A DNA stretch of 53,566 bases from Candidatus Falkowiibacteriota bacterium (GCA_013791585.1 VMTK01000013.1:1-53566); one strand, 5' to 3'. Shown: positions 14,934 through 24,028, counted from the stretch's first letter. The notes: a model not told the origin generated them from the sequence alone. Made by a program: numbers and translations.

Positions 14934-17900
14934 ATGAAATTCATCCATCTCCATACTCATAGCCATTATTCCCTGCTGGACGGCCTTGCCAAGATTGACG
15001 ATCTTGTTAAGCGCGCCAAAGAGGAGGGGGCGGAAGCGCTTGCCTTAACCGACCACGGCACCATGTATGGCGTGATTGAGTTTTACCAAAAATGCAAAAA
15101 AGCCGGCATCAAGCCGATTATCGGCGTTGAAGTTTATCTGGCTCCGGAATCAAGATTTGACAAAAATACTAAATCAGACGAAAAAAATTATCATTTATTA
15201 TTGCTGGCGAAAAATAATCAGGGCTATAAAAATTTAATCAAGCTTACCGCCATAGCGCATTTGGAAGGATTTTATTACAAGCCGCGCGTTGATTGGGAAG
15301 TTTTAAAAAAGCGCAGCCAAGGGCTGATTGCCTGCTCGGCTTGCATAGCAGGGGAAATCCCCAGATTGATAGAGGCGGGCAAAATTGACAAAGCCAAAAA
15401 AAGAATCAGAGAGTATCAGGAATTATTCGGCAGAGAAGATTTTTATCTTGAATTGCAGAGCCATCCGAATCTGGAGCATCAAGACGAGGTTAATAAAAAG
15501 CTGATTGAATTCAGCCGCGAACTCAGCGCGCCATTAGTTGCCACAAACGACATGCATTATATCAACAAGGACGATGACGAGGCCCAGGATGTGCTTTTGT
15601 GTTTGCAGACCAAGAAGAAAAAAGAAGACAGGGACCGCTTAAATATGCTTGGCGATGATTATTCTTACCGCAGTTCGCGGGATATGGTTGAGACGTTCAA
15701 GGATGTTCCGGAAGCCATTGAAAATACCGTTAAAATCGCGGAAAAATGCAATCTGGAAATAGAATTAGGGCAGACCCACTTGCCTTATTTTGAAGTGCCT
15801 GCCGGCTTTAACAGGGACAGCTATTTAAGAAAATTGTGCGAAGACGGCCTTGTTAAGCGGTATGGCAAGAGCTATCAGGAAGTTGATAAAGAAATAAAAA
15901 ATAGAATGGATTATGAATTAAAGGTTATTCAGGATATGGGTTTTTCTTCGTATTTATTAATTGTAGCGGATTTTGTAAACTGGGCTAAAAATAGCGGGAT
16001 TGTAGTTGGCCCGGGCAGAGGATCAGCCGCTGGATCTTTAGTTTGTTATATAGCCGGCATTACCAACATTGATCCGCTGAAATATGGATTAATATTTGAA
16101 AGATTCTTAAACCCGGATCGCAATGAAATGCCTGATATTGATTTGGATTTTGCAGATACAAGGAGGGATGAAGTTATCCGCTATGTTGAAAATAAATACG
16201 GCAAAGACAATGTGGCGCAGATAATCACTTTCGGAACCATGGCCGCCCGCGCCGCTATCCGGGATGTCGGCAGGGTGTTGAATTACCCTTATGATTATTG
16301 CGATAAATTAGCCAAGATGATACCGATGTTTTCAAAGATAGATCAGGCGCTGAAAACAACCAGCGAGTTAAAGGAAATTTATCGGACGGAAGACGCGGCC
16401 AAGAAAATAATTGATTACGCCAAGCGGCTTGAAGGCGTGGCCAGGCATGCTTCAACCCATGCCTGCGGCGTGCTTATCACCAAGGAGCCATTAGTTGAAT
16501 ATGTTCCTTTGCAATACGCCTCGTCTTCCGACAGGACAATCGTGTCCCAATACAGCCTGCATCCGATAGAAGATTTAGGGCTTTTGAAAATGGATTTTTT
16601 GGGGCTGAAAAACCTGACAATCATTGAACGGGCGATCAGGATTATTAAAAATACCAGAGGAATAGAAATTGACATTGATAAAATTCCGCTTAACCACAAA
16701 GAATCTTATGAATTATTCCAAAAAGGAGAAACCACAGGCGTATTTCAATTTGAATCAAGCGGCATGAAGCGATATTTGCGGGAGCTGAAGCCGACTGAGT
16801 TTGAAGATATTATTGCCATGGTAGCGCTGTACCGGCCAGGTCCGATGGAATGGATACCTGATTATATATCAGGAAAACGAGGCAGAAAAAAGCCGCAATA
16901 TCTGCACCCTAAGCTGGAGCCGATTTTAGCCAAAACTTACGGCGTGGCGATTTACCAAGAGCAAGTGATGGAAATGGCGCGTGATTTAGCCGGTTTTACC
17001 ATGGCCGAGGCCGATGTATTGCGCAAGGCCGTGGGAAAGAAAATCCCAAAACTTTTAGCCGAGCAGAAAGAAAAATTCATTGACGGCTGCGTCAAAAACA
17101 TAATCTCCAGCCAATTGGCCGAGAAAATATTTTCTTTTATTGAGCCGTTTGCCGGCTACGGATTTAACAGGAGCCACGCGGCATGCTACGCCATGATCGG
17201 CTATCAGACGGCGTATCTTAAAGCCAATTGGCCCACGGAATTTATGGCGGCGCTTTTAACCAGCGACCAGCAGAATACTGACCGCGTCGCGATTGAAATA
17301 GAAGAATGCCGCAACATGAATATTGAAGTTCTGCCGCCGGACATTAATGAATCTTTTGATTCTTTCACGGTTGTAGCAAGCGGCGCGGAGGAAAATAAAT
17401 TAGCGCCAGAAAAAAAACAGCCAAAAACTATCCGCTTCGGGCTGAGAGCCATAAAAAATGTCGGAGGCCATATCGCGGAAGCCATAATAGCGGAAAGAAA
17501 AAAGCGCGGCCAGTACAAAGACATTACTGATTTTTTGGAGCGGGTCAGCGACAAGGATTTGAATAAAAAGTCTTTGGAAAGCTTGATCAAGAGCGGCGGT
17601 TTGAGCCAGTTTGGCGAGTGCGGCCGGCTTTTGGGAAATATTGAAAGCTTGCTTAAATTCAACAAAGAAATAGCAAAATCAAAAGACAACGGGCAATCCA
17701 GCTTGTTCGCCGGCGCCCCGGAGCTTAATGTCAACAATGAAGTCAAGCTGGAAAAATGCGAGCCGGCAAAACAGCGGGAAAAGCTGGCGTGGGAAAAAGA
17801 ATTGCTCGGCCTGTATATTACGGAGCATCCTTTTTCTGATTATAAGAAATTTTTAGACGGCAAAGCATTGCCCTTGGCGGCTTTAAGAGACCACTTGAAA

Positions 17901-18476
17901 GACAGCCAAGTCAATATAGCGGGAATTATTACAACAATAAAAAAAATAAATACGCGTTCCAATGAGCCCATGCTTTTTGTTAAAATTGAAGATCTGACAG
18001 GCAATATTGAAATTCTTGTATTCCCCCGGCTGTTGAAAGACACTGTTAATATATGGCAGGACGGCAAAGCGGTTATCTGCCGGGGAAAGCTGTCTGACAA
18101 AGACCGGGAAATAAAATTGTTGTGCAACTCGGCGTCTGAATTAATCTTGGATAATACAGGGCAGGTTTTAAACAAGCTTCCAAGAATTAATTCTTCCGAG
18201 CCGAACAGCAATAATGAAGCGGCAAGCAATTTCGCCGGACCGGCTGTCCGCAGGGAAGAGAATAAAAAATATTTGGAATTTGACGGAACAAATTTGCATA
18301 TTATTTTAAATAATAATTATCCGCCGGCTGTTTTGGAAAATTTAAAAAATCTGCTTTTGAACAATCAAGGCGATAAAAAAGTTTATTTTAAAATTAAATC
18401 AGGCAGCATTGAGACTGATTTTACGGTTGAATATAGCGATGCTTTGGCAGAGGGGATTAATGGTTTGTTGAAGTGA
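14934..18476 (+). CDS. dnaE: DNA polymerase III alpha subunit
   Basis: 1180 residues, normal DnaE length. PHP domain at the N-terminus (FIHLHTHSHYSLLDG). Catalytic palm with GPGRGSAAGSLVCY (about 357-370) and PDIDLDFADTRRDEV (about 401-415), the aspartates being active-site residues. Fingers and tandem HhH motifs follow (KAVGKKIPKLLAEQ; GYGFNRSHAACYA). The OB-fold is VNIAGIITTIKKI...NIEILVFPRLL (about 988-1040), and a divergent C-terminal tail ends the protein. It is the replicative polymerase. It ends in TGA, evidence for standard UGA termination. Single-gene unit. Confidence 0.97.
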   Translation: MKFIHLHTHSHYSLLDGLAKIDDLVKRAKEEGAEALALTDHGTMYGVIEFYQKCKKAGIKPIIGVEVYLAPESRFDKNTKSDEKNYHLLLLAKNNQGYKNLIKLTAIAHLEGFYYKPRVDWEVLKKRSQGLIACSACIAGEIPRLIEAGKIDKAKKRIREYQELFGREDFYLELQSHPNLEHQDEVNKKLIEFSRELSAPLVATNDMHYINKDDDEAQDVLLCLQTKKKKEDRDRLNMLGDDYSYRSSRDMVETFKDVPEAIENTVKIAEKCNLEIELGQTHLPYFEVPAGFNRDSYLRKLCEDGLVKRYGKSYQEVDKEIKNRMDYELKVIQDMGFSSYLLIVADFVNWAKNSGIVVGPGRGSAAGSLVCYIAGITNIDPLKYGLIFERFLNPDRNEMPDIDLDFADTRRDEVIRYVENKYGKDNVAQIITFGTMAARAAIRDVGRVLNYPYDYCDKLAKMIPMFSKIDQALKTTSELKEIYRTEDAAKKIIDYAKRLEGVARHASTHACGVLITKEPLVEYVPLQYASSSDRTIVSQYSLHPIEDLGLLKMDFLGLKNLTIIERAIRIIKNTRGIEIDIDKIPLNHKESYELFQKGETTGVFQFESSGMKRYLRELKPTEFEDIIAMVALYRPGPMEWIPDYISGKRGRKKPQYLHPKLEPILAKTYGVAIYQEQVMEMARDLAGFTMAEADVLRKAVGKKIPKLLAEQKEKFIDGCVKNIISSQLAEKIFSFIEPFAGYGFNRSHAACYAMIGYQTAYLKANWPTEFMAALLTSDQQNTDRVAIEIEECRNMNIEVLPPDINESFDSFTVVASGAEENKLAPEKKQPKTIRFGLRAIKNVGGHIAEAIIAERKKRGQYKDITDFLERVSDKDLNKKSLESLIKSGGLSQFGECGRLLGNIESLLKFNKEIAKSKDNGQSSLFAGAPELNVNNEVKLEKCEPAKQREKLAWEKELLGLYITEHPFSDYKKFLDGKALPLAALRDHLKDSQVNIAGIITTIKKINTRSNEPMLFVKIEDLTGNIEILVFPRLLKDTVNIWQDGKAVICRGKLSDKDREIKLLCNSASELILDNTGQVLNKLPRINSSEPNSNNEAASNFAGPAVRREENKKYLEFDGTNLHIILNNNYPPAVLENLKNLLLNNQGDKKVYFKIKSGSIETDFTVEYSDALAEGINGLLK

Positions 18477-18493
18477 TCTATACCTGCTAAATT

Positions 18494-18612
18494 TTTATAT
18501 AATTCCCCTCTTGGGAGGGGTAGGGGTGGGTTAGCTATTTTATTGCACAACTAACACACCCCCTACCCCCTCTTCAAGAGGGGACTTCTAAGGAGGGGAA
18601 TTATATAAAAAA
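18494..18612. repeat. Palindromic element, family P4 (copy 1)
   Basis: The outer arms tttttatataattcccctc and gaggggaattatataaaaa enclose a second inverted pair (ggaggggtaggggtgggtta and its relative taacacaccccctaccccctc). Non-coding, between dnaE and livH. A related G-rich block lies at 42645-42738. Confidence 0.75.
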
Positions 18613-18650
18613 TCACCAGCCTCAAATTTCCAATTTCAAATTTCATTTCT

Positions 18651-19574
18651 ATGGACATATTTTTACAATTATTCATAAACGGCCTGATAGCGGGAGCGAT
18701 TTACGCGCTGGTTGCGGCCGGTTTTGCTTTGATTTATTCAACCTGCAAATTTGTGCATTTCGCGCACGGATCAGCGGTTGCCGCATCGTCTTATGCTTTA
18801 TATTTTTTATTTTCGCAATTAGGGCTGAACTTTTGGATTGCAATTGTTTTTACAATAATTTTTGCCGGCTTATTCGGGTGGCTGATTAATCGGATTGTAT
18901 ATCAGGAGTTAAGGAAAAGAAAAGCCAGCAATGTTATTCTGCTTATTGCCAGTGTCGCTTTATTGATTTTAATAGAATCTTTGATTTTGCTTTTGTTCGG
19001 GGCTGATGTAAAAACAATCGGCTTTATTAAAATCAGCAAGGGAATGGAATTTTTAAACGCTATTATCACGCCTTTGCAGATTGTAATTATTATCTCTTCT
19101 TTAATCCTGCTTGCCTTGCTGTTTGTTTTCATGAAAAAAACACGGCTGGGAAAAGCAATGCGCGCTGTTGCCGGCAACAAGGAAGCGGCGGAAATATCAG
19201 GAATATCAGTTAAAAAAATTTATTCCCGGGCGTTTATGATCGGCTCGGCTATTGCCGGAGCGGCCGGAGTTTTAATCGGGCTTGAGCAGAATCTGGAGCC
19301 GATGATGGGAACCAGCTTGATAATCAAGGGGTTCACCGGAGCCATAATAGGCGGCGCGTCTTCAGTGCCGGGAGCGATTCTGGGGTCTTTTCTTCTGGGC
19401 CAAGCCGAGAATTTCGGCATTTGGTTTTTGCCGTCCGGCTACAAGGACGCGATCGCTTTTGTAATCCTGTTTATTTTCCTGATTTTCAGGCCGAATGGGA
19501 TTTTGGGGGTTAAGAGACTGTTTATAAAGTCCGTTTTTACTGCAAATTCCAAATTTTGGCATAATTTTTTTTAA
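18651..19574 (+). CDS. livH: Branched-chain amino acid ABC transporter permease LivH
   Basis: 307 residues with about eight membrane segments. Family features: NGLIAGAIYALVAAGFALIY at the start, ISGISVKKIYSRAFMIGSAI (EAA-like loop), and GASSVPGAILGSFLLGQAE near 230-250. Usual members end shortly after IFRPNGILG. Here the last ~19 residues (from about 288, RLFIKSVFTANSK...) are encoded by a 162-bp inverted-repeat element. It is the first gene of a liv set spread over 10 kb. Confidence 0.92.
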   Translation: MDIFLQLFINGLIAGAIYALVAAGFALIYSTCKFVHFAHGSAVAASSYALYFLFSQLGLNFWIAIVFTIIFAGLFGWLINRIVYQELRKRKASNVILLIASVALLILIESLILLLFGADVKTIGFIKISKGMEFLNAIITPLQIVIIISSLILLALLFVFMKKTRLGKAMRAVAGNKEAAEISGISVKKIYSRAFMIGSAIAGAAGVLIGLEQNLEPMMGTSLIIKGFTGAIIGGASSVPGAILGSFLLGQAENFGIWFLPSGYKDAIAFVILFIFLIFRPNGILGVKRLFIKSVFTANSKFWHNFF

Positions 19575-19674
19575 ATTTTTTCACCTATGCTTAGGCATAA
19601 GCTCAAAAATTTATAAAAAATTCTGCTCAAAATTTGAAATTTTCGCTACAAAAGCGACTTTATAAACAGTCTCT
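19513..19674. repeat. 162-bp inverted-repeat element (P5) at the livH 3' end
   Basis: 19-bp perfect arms agagactgtttataaagtc (19513-19531) and gactttataaacagtctct (19656-19674) enclose AT-rich sequence with a ctatgcttaggcata hairpin. It supplies the livH C-terminal codons and stop. No internal gene. Confidence 0.85.
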
Positions 19675-19697
19675 AAGAAAAATGAAAAATAATTTTT

Positions 19698-19726
19698 TTG
19701 ACTTTTGGATTTTGTTTTGGTAATAT
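19698..19726 (+). promoter_or_regulatory. Promoter of hicBA
   Basis: TTGACT (19698-19703), a 17-bp spacer tttggattttgttttgg, TAATAT (19721-19726). The spacer matches that of the promoter at 25828-25856 (MNT-HEPN) at 16 of 17 positions, so the two toxin-antitoxin promoters look related by descent. Confidence 0.7.
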
Positions 19727-19753
19727 AAGAGTATAAATAATAATTTTAAAAAT

Positions 19754-19999
19754 ATGCTAAAGAAAAGAAAGAAAAAATATAATTTTTCGGCCATTATTGA
19801 AAAAGACGAAAACGGGTATTATGTTGGGCGAGTGCCTAGTTTGCGCAGTTGTTATACGCAAGCTAAAACTCTGCCAGAATTGTATAAACGGCTTGAAGAG
19901 GTTGTTGGTCTGTGCTTAGAAGTGGAGGAAGAAATTTTTAAGCAAGAAATTCCGCAAAATAAATTCATCGGGCTGCAAAGTCTTGAATTTGTTAGATAA
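19754..19999 (+). CDS. hicB: HicB-like antitoxin
   Basis: 81 residues. YNFSAIIEKDENGYYVGRVP then SLRSCYTQAKTLPELYKRLEE is the partial RNase H-fold pattern of HicB. No C-terminal DNA-binding domain is present, so this is the short class. HicB normally neutralises HicA and represses the operon. It stops 1 nt before the hicA ATG. Confidence 0.85.
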   Translation: MLKKRKKKYNFSAIIEKDENGYYVGRVPSLRSCYTQAKTLPELYKRLEEVVGLCLEVEEEIFKQEIPQNKFIGLQSLEFVR

Positions 20000-20000
20000 T

Positions 20001-20237
20001 ATGCCTAAATTAAACATCATTCCAGCTAAAAAAATGATCAAAATTTTAAAGTTGCTTGGATTTGAATCGGCGCGCGTAAAAGGCAGCCATCATTTTTTCT
20101 TTAATTCAAATAGCGGCATGACGGCTACAATTCCTATTCATGCCAATGCGGATTTAAGCGTTGGCATCCTTAAAGAAATATTAAAAGATATTAGATTAAG
20201 CATAGAGGAATATGAAAAATTAAGAAGAAGAATATAA
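20001..20237 (+). CDS. hicA: HicA-like mRNA interferase toxin
   Basis: 78 residues from ATG 20001 (MPKLNIIPAKKMIKILKLLG). The dsRBD-like fold has the catalytic histidine in VKGSHHFFFN, and ATIPIHANADLSVGILKEIL matches the family core. HicA cleaves mRNA; the pair sits between livH and livK1. The order antitoxin-toxin is the reverse of the classical hicAB order but is common. Confidence 0.88.
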   Translation: MPKLNIIPAKKMIKILKLLGFESARVKGSHHFFFNSNSGMTATIPIHANADLSVGILKEILKDIRLSIEEYEKLRRRI

Positions 20238-20248
20238 TATAAAATAAA

Positions 20249-20304
20249 CAACCGCAAGAATAATTTTTGAAAATATTCTTTTATAAAAATAATTCCTGCA
20301 GTTA
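20249..20304. repeat. Inverted repeat before livK1 (shared with livK2)
   Basis: cgcaagaataattttt.../...aaaaataattcctgcag around gaaaatattcttttat. The same arms flank the P1 element at 26511-26636 upstream of livK2, so the two livK leaders are paralogous. A partial relative (aaaatattcttttataaaaa) lies at 24868. Confidence 0.7.
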
Positions 20305-20311
20305 AAATTCT

Positions 20312-21454
20312 ATGAGCAAAAACACGAAAATTATCCTCGGCATTATTATCGCCGTCGTGATTATCGGAGGGATTTGCTGGGCGGCGCGCAGGAAAGCGGC
20401 TGCTCCTGTCGCGGAGGAAGGAGAGGTTATTAAGATTGGAGCGATTTTGCCGTTGAGTGGACCTGTTGCTATGTTTGGTGATTGGGCGCGTAAAGGAATG
20501 GAGATAGCATTAGAGGATATAAATTTAGAAGAAGTCAAAATAGAAGTTTTATTTGAAGATAGCAAACTTGACGCGAAAGAGGGAATAATTGCCTATAATA
20601 AATTAGTTAACATTGACAATGCTGGTTTAATCATATCAGCAATGTCCTCTGTTAGTGTTCCTTTAATTCCTATTGTCAGAGAAGACGAAAAAGTTTTGTT
20701 ATTACAGGATGTTACATTTCCCGAAATAACTAAAAACAACCCATTAGTTTTTAGGCATTTTATTCAAAGCGACAGAGAAGCATTAATACTTGCTGAATAT
20801 GCAATTAAAACACTAGATGTAAATAATGTGGGCATATTATATGTAAATGATGAAGCGGGCGTCGGTGCTAAAAATGCTTTTAAAAGGATATTCGAACAAA
20901 ATGGTGGGAGTGTTTCAATAATGGAAGCTTTTGGCGGAAGAGATACTGACATGAAGACACAAATTTTGAAAATTAAAAATAAAGGCGTTCAAAGCATATA
21001 TTTATTTGGCAATGGACCTTCTTGGGCGCAAGCATTAAAGCAGATAAGAGAATTAGAGTTTACAGGCGTTATTTTAACAAATACATCGATGTTTATTGAA
21101 AATTTTAGAGAATTAGCAGGCAGTGCAACAGAAAGCGTGTATTTTACATATCCTTTTGCGGATGAAGGTCAGCAAAGTTTCCAGATTTTTGCAGATAAAT
21201 ATAAAAAACGATATGGGACAGAGCCACAATTAGAAGCATTTTATGGTTACGATTTGATTAATGTTATTAAAATAGCTTTGGATAAAAATAATTGGGAAAT
21301 AAAAAATTTAAATAAAGCAATTTTAGACATTAAAGAGTTTTTCGGAGTTTTTGGGAAAACAAAGATAGATAAAGAAGGTGATTTTATTACATCAATAGGA
21401 ATTGGAATAATAGAAAATGGCGCATTGAAATTAATTGAAATTATTCCAAATTAG
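20312..21454 (+). CDS. livK: Branched-chain amino acid ABC substrate-binding protein LivK1
   Basis: 380 residues. N-terminal membrane anchor at about 6-24 (IILGIIIAVVIIGGICWAA), no lipobox. The periplasmic-binding fold type I follows: EVIKIGAILPLSGPVAMFGD, VEILFEDSKLDAKEGI, GYDLINVIKIAL. Membrane-tethered binding proteins are expected in a cell with one membrane. It is a paralogue of livK2 at 26644 but diverged enough to suggest a different ligand preference. Confidence 0.9.
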   Translation: MSKNTKIILGIIIAVVIIGGICWAARRKAAAPVAEEGEVIKIGAILPLSGPVAMFGDWARKGMEIALEDINLEEVKIEVLFEDSKLDAKEGIIAYNKLVNIDNAGLIISAMSSVSVPLIPIVREDEKVLLLQDVTFPEITKNNPLVFRHFIQSDREALILAEYAIKTLDVNNVGILYVNDEAGVGAKNAFKRIFEQNGGSVSIMEAFGGRDTDMKTQILKIKNKGVQSIYLFGNGPSWAQALKQIRELEFTGVILTNTSMFIENFRELAGSATESVYFTYPFADEGQQSFQIFADKYKKRYGTEPQLEAFYGYDLINVIKIALDKNNWEIKNLNKAILDIKEFFGVFGKTKIDKEGDFITSIGIGIIENGALKLIEIIPN

Positions 21455-21478
21455 GAAACGAGTAATTCAGTTTGACAA

Positions 21479-21510
21479 AATCCCCGCGTCCCCGCGGTGG
21501 GTTTTTGGTT
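21479..21510 (+). terminator. GC-rich terminator after livK1
   Basis: tccccgcgtccccgcggtgg gtttttgg, an imperfect hairpin with a T-run. Relatives follow at 24960 and 27833. Confidence 0.65.
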
Positions 21511-21526
21511 TAGGGCGGAAAATCAC

Positions 21527-21593
21527 TTGACAGCTTTTTAAAGCTGTTTTATACTGAAAATAGGTAATTCATTATTGGGACATAATTGTCCCA
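21527..21593 (+). promoter_or_regulatory. Promoter and candidate operator of abiE
   Basis: TTGACA (21527-21532), 17 bp, TATACT (21550-21555). Downstream, the inverted repeat tgggaca-taat-tgtccca (21576-21593) lies in the leader, 16 nt before the ATG. AbiEi proteins are known to repress their own operon through inverted repeats, so this is the likely site. Confidence 0.75.
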
Positions 21594-21609
21594 TAACATA
21601 AATACGATT

Positions 21610-22239
21610 ATGCAAAAGAAATTAAGTATTATTGAAGCGCAAAATTTTATCAGGGATAAAAGCAAATATGTTTTTTCGCCTTTAGATCTGCAAAGGCATT
21701 TTGATGTTGCTTACGGAACAGCTAGAAAGTTTATTTTAAGGAATGTAAAAAGAGGAATTTACATAAAAATAAAAAGAGGGCTTTATTTTGACAAGAATTT
21801 TAAGCCGTCGGAAATGGAAATTGCCAATAAATTGTATTATCCGTCTTATGTATCTTTTGAATACGCCCTTTCTTACTATGGAATAATCCCTGAAACAGTC
21901 TATTCCATAACCTCGTCTACGCCAAAGACGACGCGCAATTTTATTGTCGCAGGAGTTAATTACGGTTTTTTTCATATCAAAAAGGAAGTTTTTACAGGGT
22001 ATGTTAAAAAAAACATCAGCGGACAATTAGTATATTTAGCCGAGCCGGAAAAAGCTTTGGCTGATTATTTTTATTTTGTTGATTTAAAAAAGAAATCGCT
22101 GTATGACAGGATAAATGTTAAGGATATAAATTATAAAAAATTAATGGCGCTTATAAAGCTTTTTAACAGGCCTTCATTAATAAAATTAACTAAAGAAATT
22201 TATGATCAGTCAAGAAGAAATAAAGAGATTATCTACTAG
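21610..22239 (+). CDS. abiEi: AbiEi-like antitoxin and repressor
   Basis: 209 residues from ATG 21610; a TTG at 21586 would fall inside the candidate operator. The N-terminal winged helix (FSPLDLQRHFDVAYGTARKF) is followed by YVSFEYALSYYGIIPETVYS and LAEPEKALADYFYF, typical of type IV antitoxin AbiEi/DUF6088-like proteins. It overlaps abiEii by 38 nt. It probably represses the operon and counteracts the AbiEii nucleotidyltransferase. Confidence 0.85.
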   Translation: MQKKLSIIEAQNFIRDKSKYVFSPLDLQRHFDVAYGTARKFILRNVKRGIYIKIKRGLYFDKNFKPSEMEIANKLYYPSYVSFEYALSYYGIIPETVYSITSSTPKTTRNFIVAGVNYGFFHIKKEVFTGYVKKNISGQLVYLAEPEKALADYFYFVDLKKKSLYDRINVKDINYKKLMALIKLFNRPSLIKLTKEIYDQSRRNKEIIY

Positions 22240-22930
22240 GTCGCAAGCGCAAGAATTGACTATAGCCAGAGAATATCTCCATCATAATTTTTTGTCAGAA
22301 CTATACAAACAGCAAGGATCTGACAGGATATTGTTTAAAGGCGGAACCGCTTTGCGCATTATTTTCAACAGCCCTCGTTTTTCAGAAGATTTGGATTTTA
22401 CAGCAACTAAAAATATCAGCTATCAAGAGATAGAAAATTTGCTTATGGAAATTTATTCCACTCTTGATCAATGGGGATTTGCGGCGGAAATAAAAGAAGC
22501 CAAAAAAACAACAGGCGGATATTTGGCAAAAACTATTTTTTCTTTTTATGATTATAGGATTAATTTAAAAATTGAAATTTCATTCAGGAAGAGCAGAACA
22601 AAGCCGCAGAAAGAAATTAGCCAGATAAGAAGCGAGTTTTTGCCGGCTTATGATATCGCGCATCTTCCGCAAGAGGAAATAATCAGCGGCAAACTGGCCG
22701 CGCTTTTGGCAAGGAGCAAGCCGCGCGACTGGTATGATTTGTATTTTTTATTGAAAAATGATTATTTAAGCGGCAGGCAAAAAAAACTTCTGCCGGATAT
22801 ATTGAAAAAATTTAAAAATTACAGAGGCAATATCAGGAAAGAGCTTAAAGAATTTTTGCCGGTTAGCCATCAGCTGATTTTAAAGGATTTTAAAAATATG
22901 TTAAAACAAGAAATTGAAAAATTTTTATAA
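22202..22930 (+). CDS. abiEii: AbiEii-like nucleotidyltransferase toxin
   Basis: 242 residues. DRILFKGGTALRIIF then SPRFSEDLDFTA is the GGT...SEDLDF nucleotidyltransferase signature (about 41-63). The later EEIISGKLAALLARSKPRDWYDLYFLL segment is also diagnostic. These enzymes transfer nucleotides, in characterised relatives to tRNA ends, and cause abortive infection. The 3' end (MLKQEIEKFL) is duplicated downstream with a P2 palindrome between the copies. Confidence 0.88.
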   Translation: MISQEEIKRLSTRSQAQELTIAREYLHHNFLSELYKQQGSDRILFKGGTALRIIFNSPRFSEDLDFTATKNISYQEIENLLMEIYSTLDQWGFAAEIKEAKKTTGGYLAKTIFSFYDYRINLKIEISFRKSRTKPQKEISQIRSEFLPAYDIAHLPQEEIISGKLAALLARSKPRDWYDLYFLLKNDYLSGRQKKLLPDILKKFKNYRGNIRKELKEFLPVSHQLILKDFKNMLKQEIEKFL

Positions 22931-23135
22931 TCTCCGTTTTTGTCTCAGCAGGCAGATCGCCGCAGTCCTCTGCGGAGAGACTGCGGCGAGGCGGAAAAAC
23001 AAGAAATTGAAAAATTTTATGATCTCCGCCTGCTTCATCCATCTCTTAATTCTTTCGCTTCGCCGCAGTCTCCTGAACAGTGGCTGCGGCGGATAAGTAA
23101 TCTTATGATCTCCGCCTACTTCATCCATCTCCTAA
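22904..23135. repeat. Tandem duplication with P2 palindromes at the abiEii-livM junction
   Basis: aaacaagaaattgaaaaatt occurs at 22904 and 22997. atgatctccgcctRcttcat occurs at 23019 and 23105. P2 palindromes lie at 22959-22994 (gccgcagtcctctgcggaga...) and 23061-23093 between the copies. The segment looks duplicated together with a repeat insertion. An open frame through it (from 22940) only extends livM with repeat-encoded residues. Confidence 0.75.
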
Positions 23136-23977
23136 TCCTAATCGGCATTTATCTGATTCTTGCCGTCTCGCTCCAGCTTACAATCGGGTTTTCCGGGCTT
23201 TTAAATCTGGGGCATATTGCTTTTTACGCCATAGGCGCTTATGCTTCAGCGCTTCTTGCCTTAGCCGGCTGGCCTTGGATAGTATGCTTTTTGTCAGCGG
23301 GAATTACAGCCATGCTGTTCGGCTTTGTTTTGGCATTGCCATCCAACAAGTTAAAAGGCGATTATCTTGCTTTGGCTACCTTGGGTTTTTCTTTTGTTGT
23401 TTACGCTGTACTTTTAAACTGGACATCTTTGACCAGAGGTCCGCTTGGCCTGCCGGGCATTCCAAAACCGGAAATATTCAATATAGATTTTTCAAGCAAC
23501 GCGAGCTTTCTTGTTTTAACCGCGATCATCGCCTTAATATCCTATTTAATTATCAAGAGAATTACCGCCTCTCCTTTTGGCAGGGCAATGCAAGCCGCGC
23601 GGGACGATGAATTAGCCGCCAGAGTACTGGGCAAAAATACTTTTAAGATAAAATCAATCTCGCTTGCTGTTTCCGCCTTTTTCGCCGGTCTGGCCGGCTC
23701 TCTCTACGCAAGTTATATCACTTTTATTGACCCTTCGTCTTTTACTATAATGCAGTTGATCCCTGTTTTGTGCATTGTGATCATCGGCGGCTTGGCATCG
23801 CTTAAAGGAACGGTTATCGCTTGCGTAATTTTAGTTTTACTGCCCGAGCCGCTAAGGTTCATCGGTTTTCCGTCGTCAATCATCGGCCCTGCCCGACAGA
23901 TTATTTACGCTTTGATTTTATTGCTGATTTTAATTTTCAGGCCAAAAGGATTTTTCGGCAAGGTTGAATTGGAGTGA
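23105..23977 (+). CDS. livM: Branched-chain amino acid ABC transporter permease LivM
   Basis: 290 residues from ATG 23105 (MISAYFIHLLILIGIYLILA). The longer frame from 22940 is rejected because its first 55 codons are the duplicated repeat DNA. Multiple membrane segments; LNLGHIAFYAIGAYASALLA (about 40-59), LRGDYLALATLGF-like KLKGDYLALATLGFSF (about 83-98), GRAMQAARDDELAARVLGKN (EAA-type loop), and the end IFRPKGFFGKVELE are typical of LivM. It pairs with LivH in the membrane. Confidence 0.93.
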   Translation: MISAYFIHLLILIGIYLILAVSLQLTIGFSGLLNLGHIAFYAIGAYASALLALAGWPWIVCFLSAGITAMLFGFVLALPSNKLKGDYLALATLGFSFVVYAVLLNWTSLTRGPLGLPGIPKPEIFNIDFSSNASFLVLTAIIALISYLIIKRITASPFGRAMQAARDDELAARVLGKNTFKIKSISLAVSAFFAGLAGSLYASYITFIDPSSFTIMQLIPVLCIVIIGGLASLKGTVIACVILVLLPEPLRFIGFPSSIIGPARQIIYALILLLILIFRPKGFFGKVELE

Positions 23978-23991
23978 GAAAATACTGCAAA

Positions 23992-24021
23992 TTGACAGGC
24001 AGGCGGGGGTTGTGATAGAAT
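23992..24021 (+). promoter_or_regulatory. Promoter of MNT-HEPN pair
   Basis: TTGACA (23992-23997), 18 bp, TAGAAT (24016-24021), then 7 nt to a TTG start at 24029: a near-leaderless arrangement. Confidence 0.65.
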
Positions 24022-24028
24022 TTAACCA

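Noticed and set aside
22940-23104. N-terminal extension of LivM
   Set aside because: The residues come from duplicated abiEii sequence and P2 palindromes; the ATG at 23105 gives the normal LivM start.
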